Shown piece by piece: positions 20,910-23,840 of a stretch of DNA of 23,840 nt (its first letter is position 1; the number at the start of each line of letters is the position of its first letter). The translations under genes and the position numbers were made by a program. Below the pieces are notes generated by a model. That model saw only the letters and a list, made by a program, of their open reading frames with translations, did not search any database and was not told the origin of the DNA. The DNA comes from Candidatus Aenigmatarchaeota archaeon. Lineage in GTDB: Archaea; Aenigmatarchaeota; Aenigmatarchaeia; QMZP01. The stretch spans positions 1 through 23,840 of the forward strand of contig JAFCEK010000008.1 of assembly GCA_017609225.1 (NCBI GenBank). Reading direction: 5' to 3'.

Positions 20910-22103
20910 ATGTTTTCCAAAAAAATACTCTGCTCAAGCTGCGGCAAAACATATCCTGCAAACATGATTATATTCAGATGCCTGAAATGCTCAGGCCAGC
21001 TGGAAATTGTTTTTGATTATGCCAAGATCAGGAAGCATTTCAACCCCGAAAGGCCGATTGTCCATCTGAAATACAGGGAATTTTTTCCTGTAAAGAAAGC
21101 CCTGACACTGGGGGAGGGAGGCACGGACCTGCTGAAATCAAAAAACCTGGAGAAGGAGCTTGGACTTGGATTTAACCTCTTTTTCAAGAATGAGGCAGAA
21201 AACCCTACAGGCTCATTCAAGGACAGGGGCTCTTCTGTTGAGGTAGCCAAGGCCATGGAATTCCTCAAAAAACCCGGCAGCATGAACAATACAGTTGCAT
21301 GCGCCAGCACAGGCAATATGGGTGCCAGTGTTGCAGCATACTCTGACCTGGCAAACCTGGAATGCCTTGTTTTCACACCAAGGGATGCTGCAAAAACAAA
21401 GCTTGAGCAGATTCTTGCATATGGAGCCAGGGTGTTTCATGTGAGGGGAGATTACACACGGACAGCAAGGCTTGTTGAAGAGGCATTCAGGCAGGGCAGG
21501 GCATACCTTTTGGGCGATTACCTTTACAGGAGAGAGGGAACAAAATCAGTTGGCTTTGAGATTGCCGAGCAGCTGCCACGGACAGATTATATATTTGTTC
21601 CTGTAGGAAACGGGACGCTTTTGTCAGCCATATGGAAGGCATTTGATGAATTCATGAAAACAGGCCTGGCAAAAACAATGCCAAGGCTCGTTGGAGTTCA
21701 GGCATCTGGCTGCTCCCCTGTTTACAAGGCATGGAAATCCGGCAGAAAAATAAAACCGGTAAGAGGAAAAACCATAGCAGTGGCAATGGAATGCGGCGAC
21801 CCGCTTGACGGCGAAAGGGCACTGAAATCCGTAAATGAATCAAAAGGCTTCATGATTGCTGTTTCTGACAGGGAAATCATAAAAGCCAAGAATCTCCTCT
21901 CAAAGAGAGAGGGACTTTTTGCAGAGCCTGCAGGTGCAGCTGCCCTTGCGGGCCTGATAAAGGCAAAAAACACACTGCCCAGGGATTCAAATGTTGTATG
22001 CCTTGTAACAGGGCATGGCCTCAAAACCCCGTTTACCGGCATAGAGGGAAGACCAAAGGAAATAAGCAGCTCTTTAGCCAATCTTGACAGGATTTTCGGA
22101 TAA
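20910..22103 (+). CDS. thrC: Threonine synthase
   Basis: A 397-residue PLP enzyme of fold type II that converts O-phosphohomoserine to threonine. An N-terminal zinc-ribbon-like motif (C8, C11, C24, C27), common in archaeal threonine synthases, precedes the catalytic domain. NPTGSFKDRGS at residues 98-108 contains the PLP Lys (K104), with the phosphate-binding loop CASTGNMGASVAAY after it. VPVGNGTLLSAIWKAF and GLFAEPAGAAALAGL are further conserved segments. GGGG lies a few nt upstream of the ATG at 20910; an ATG five bases earlier is out of frame. No other threonine genes are in the window. Confidence 0.93.
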   Translation: MFSKKILCSSCGKTYPANMIIFRCLKCSGQLEIVFDYAKIRKHFNPERPIVHLKYREFFPVKKALTLGEGGTDLLKSKNLEKELGLGFNLFFKNEAENPTGSFKDRGSSVEVAKAMEFLKKPGSMNNTVACASTGNMGASVAAYSDLANLECLVFTPRDAAKTKLEQILAYGARVFHVRGDYTRTARLVEEAFRQGRAYLLGDYLYRREGTKSVGFEIAEQLPRTDYIFVPVGNGTLLSAIWKAFDEFMKTGLAKTMPRLVGVQASGCSPVYKAWKSGRKIKPVRGKTIAVAMECGDPLDGERALKSVNESKGFMIAVSDREIIKAKNLLSKREGLFAEPAGAAALAGLIKAKNTLPRDSNVVCLVTGHGLKTPFTGIEGRPKEISSSLANLDRIFG

Positions 22104-22110
22104 GGAAAGA

Positions 22111-22120
22111 ATTTAAATAC
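22111..22120 (+). promoter_or_regulatory. TATA box of the S15 gene
   Basis: ATTTAAATAC centred about 26 nt before the ATG at 22142, which indicates a leaderless transcript independent of thrC. Confidence 0.6.
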
Positions 22121-22141
22121 CTATATTGTCAATATTTTGGT

Positions 22142-22594
22142 ATGGCCAGAATGTATTCCAGAAAAAAGGGAAGGTCAGGAAGCAAAAAACCCATGAAAAA
22201 GGAAGCAGGCTGGGTTAAATACAAACCAAAAGAGATAGAGGAAATTATAGTTAAATTGTCCAAACAGGGCATGCAGTCAGCTGAGATTGGAACCATACTA
22301 AGGGATGAATATGGAATACCGCTAACCAAGATATTCACCAAAACCAGGATTTCTGCAATTTTAAAGAAACACAAACTCTACCCGAGCTATCCCGAGGATA
22401 TGCTTAACCTTCTGAAAAAGGCAGCAAACCTTCAGGCGCATATGGACAAAAACAAAAGGGATTACACATCAAAAAGAGGTTTAGAGCTTACAGAATCAAA
22501 AATCAGAAGGCTTGCCAAATACTACAAGAAAAAAGGCATTCTGCCTGTTGACTGGAAATATTCAGCCGAGAAGGCAAGGCTGCTGGTTAAATAA
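22142..22594 (+). CDS. rps15: 30S ribosomal protein S15 (uS15)
   Basis: A 150-residue archaeal/eukaryotic-type S15 (S13e), a small-subunit protein that binds the central domain of 16S rRNA. The archaeal N-terminal extension MARMYSRKKGRSGSKKP and W(V)KYKPKEIEEIIVKLSKQGMQSAEIGTILRDEYGIP are diagnostic. The C-terminal core (LNLLKKAANLQAHMDKNKRDYTSKRGLELTESKIRRLAKYYKKKG) corresponds to bacterial S15. Length is as expected. Its stop is only 7 nt from the stop of the convergent ATPase gene. Confidence 0.96.
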   Translation: MARMYSRKKGRSGSKKPMKKEAGWVKYKPKEIEEIIVKLSKQGMQSAEIGTILRDEYGIPLTKIFTKTRISAILKKHKLYPSYPEDMLNLLKKAANLQAHMDKNKRDYTSKRGLELTESKIRRLAKYYKKKGILPVDWKYSAEKARLLVK

Positions 22595-22601
22595 ACTGTT
22601 T

Positions 22602-23840
22602 CTAAACCATAACCTTCAAATTCTTGCTTGCTATTGCTGCAAGAATCCTTCTGCCTATCTCTGTTTTTTTCCTTATTTTTATGATGCCTTTTTTTCCCAC
22701 AAATGCAGAGAATATGTAGTTATCGCCTTCATAGAAGTCCATCTGCTCCCCGGTGAATCCCTTGTCCACCCTGAGCAGTATGTTTGCCCCGGACTCCTCG
22801 TACTCCCAGGGTATCTCCCCCTTTAATGTGCTTTCCTTTGGCTCCACTGTTATCTTTATGCCGAGCTTTTTCTCTATCTTGTCTATATTACTGCCTTTCT
22901 TTCCAATAAGCCTTGCAATAACATCGTTTTTCACTTTAACTGAAACCCTGTTGTCAGAAAGGAACTCAACCTCTGCCTGAGGGTCCCATCTCTTCATCTC
23001 TTCAAGAACCTTTTCCCTGGCAAGGTCTCTCAGGGGGGAGGCAGTCTGCTCCTGCACAGGAACAATAACATTTTCCTCTCCGTATGTATATATCTCAAAC
23101 TCAAGCTTCTTTGTTTCAAAATCCAGAATCTCCACTACAGGCCTTGTGAGGTCAGCCTCCTGCATGCCTGAAGGTATCTTCACAACAAGCCTTAGCTCAT
23201 AGACCTTCTTTATATTTCCGCCGCTTATGTAAATTACAGTATCAATCACATGCGGAATCATTCCCAGCTCTATCCTGCCGATAAATCTCTGTATGGCGGA
23301 AACAGGGTCAGTGGAATGCACAACACCAATCATGCCAACCCCTGCAAGTCTCATGTCTGAAAATATCCTGAAGTCCCTGGTTTTCCTAACCTCATCAAAT
23401 ATTGTATAGTCAGGCCTTACAAGCAGAAGCATCTCGGCTGTCTTTTCCCAGTCTCCTTCCAATGGAGCATACTGGGTAACCTCAGGCCCAACCTGCAGGT
23501 CCCTTGGCTGTTCAAATGTTTTCACAATCCTGCCGCTCTCCGAGAGGAATTCAGCTATGCTTGCTGCAAACGTGGATTTTCCTGAACCCGGGGGGCCTGC
23601 AATCAGCACACCCTCGCTGCCTGAAACAAGCTTGGTTTTCAGCTCTTCATTAAGCTTGTAATCATCCAGCGTTATCTTGGCAATCGGTCTCACAGCAGTG
23701 AGTTCCAGCGAATCAGAAAAGGGAGGCCTTGTTATGGAAACCCTGTACTCTCCCATCTGTATAACCATTGCTCCCTGCTTGCTTATCTCCAGAAAACTGT
23801 TCTCATCTGTTCTTGATTTTGAAATAATCTCTTCAACCAC
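22602..23840 (-). CDS. PilT-like ATPase with KH domain (5' end outside the window)
   Basis: The C-terminal 413 codons of a gene that continues past the right edge. The visible part has an ATPase with Walker A GPPGSGKST, the segment PLEGDWEKTAEMLLLVRPDYTIFDEVRK (Walker B) and GVVHSTDPVSAIQRFIGRIELG, as in PilT/VirB11-type ATPases. A KH RNA-binding domain follows (VIARLIGKKGSNIDKIEKKLGIKITVEP). This order matches archaeal proteins of the PIN-PilT-KH type (COG1855), whose PIN nuclease domain would be N-terminal and therefore outside the window. Despite the PilT name they are thought to act on RNA rather than on pili. The GTG at the edge is probably an internal Val. Confidence 0.88.
   Translation of the reverse strand: MVEEIISKSRTDENSFLEISKQGAMVIQMGEYRVSITRPPFSDSLELTAVRPIAKITLDDYKLNEELKTKLVSGSEGVLIAGPPGSGKSTFAASIAEFLSESGRIVKTFEQPRDLQVGPEVTQYAPLEGDWEKTAEMLLLVRPDYTIFDEVRKTRDFRIFSDMRLAGVGMIGVVHSTDPVSAIQRFIGRIELGMIPHVIDTVIYISGGNIKKVYELRLVVKIPSGMQEADLTRPVVEILDFETKKLEFEIYTYGEENVIVPVQEQTASPLRDLAREKVLEEMKRWDPQAEVEFLSDNRVSVKVKNDVIARLIGKKGSNIDKIEKKLGIKITVEPKESTLKGEIPWEYEESGANILLRVDKGFTGEQMDFYEGDNYIFSAFVGKKGIIKIRKKTEIGRRILAAIASKNLKVMV

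Noticed and set aside
22602..23840. PilT-like ATPase as part of the pilus machinery
   Set aside because: The C-terminal KH domain and the order of motifs match the PIN-PilT-KH family, which is an RNA-related family; it is also far from the pilus operon.

Overview
The window is archaeal chromosome. It encodes TFB and archaeal ribosomal protein S15. It also carries the archaeal (phosphomevalonate dehydratase) version of the mevalonate pathway, class III signal-peptide pilins with a Tad/FlaIJ-like pilus machine, and intron-bearing tRNAs, one with a clean bulge-helix-bulge (BHB) splice motif. Many genes have a TATA box about 25 nt upstream of the start codon, as in leaderless archaeal transcripts. 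Small genes, tight TAATG-type junctions and oddly interrupted tRNAs suggest a DPANN-like lineage, but no marker here fixes the phylum.

Layout. 1-5200 (minus): the 5' end of a HAD-like gene, then an isoprenoid block. It holds UbiX-type flavin prenyltransferase, UbiD-type anhydromevalonate-phosphate decarboxylase, and the large and small subunits of phosphomevalonate dehydratase, with junctions of 0-1 nt. Upstream and separate is a mevalonate kinase/histidine phosphatase pair. 5349-5482: interrupted tRNA-Thr(GGT). 5566-7001: presenilin-type protease (minus) and divergent Nudix hydrolase (plus). 7070-7273: tRNA-Trp(CCA) with three interruptions. 7338-12225: two pilin-like genes and a pilus operon (zinc ribbon/winged helix, secretion ATPase, two T2SF membrane proteins). 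12607-19779 (plus): TFB with a long basic tail, a compact MraZ-like regulator, and a roughly 1790-residue surface protein. 20027-23840: unknown membrane protein (minus), threonine synthase, S15, and a truncated PilT/KH ATPase (minus).

The strongest unusual signals are RNA and repeat features. (i) The tRNA-Thr and tRNA-Trp genes carry the same 44-nt sequence (one mismatch) in and beside the T-loop, in different isotypes. I could not fit it to a BHB. (ii) tRNA-Trp also has a 33-nt D-loop intron with a textbook BHB, plus an anticodon-loop intron. Both tRNAs have a leader hairpin. (iii) A two-hairpin repeat of about 120 nt occurs twice in full and once as a 51-nt deletion derivative; one copy supplies the last codons of the histidine phosphatase. 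(iv) An MraZ-like protein sits directly upstream of a cluster of 12-bp palindromic-arm repeats in the promoter of the giant surface protein gene. (v) TFB carries an 80-residue Lys/Arg/Pro tail and a leader inverted repeat. (vi) A 76-bp tandem repeat containing terminator-like hairpins lies between two convergent genes.
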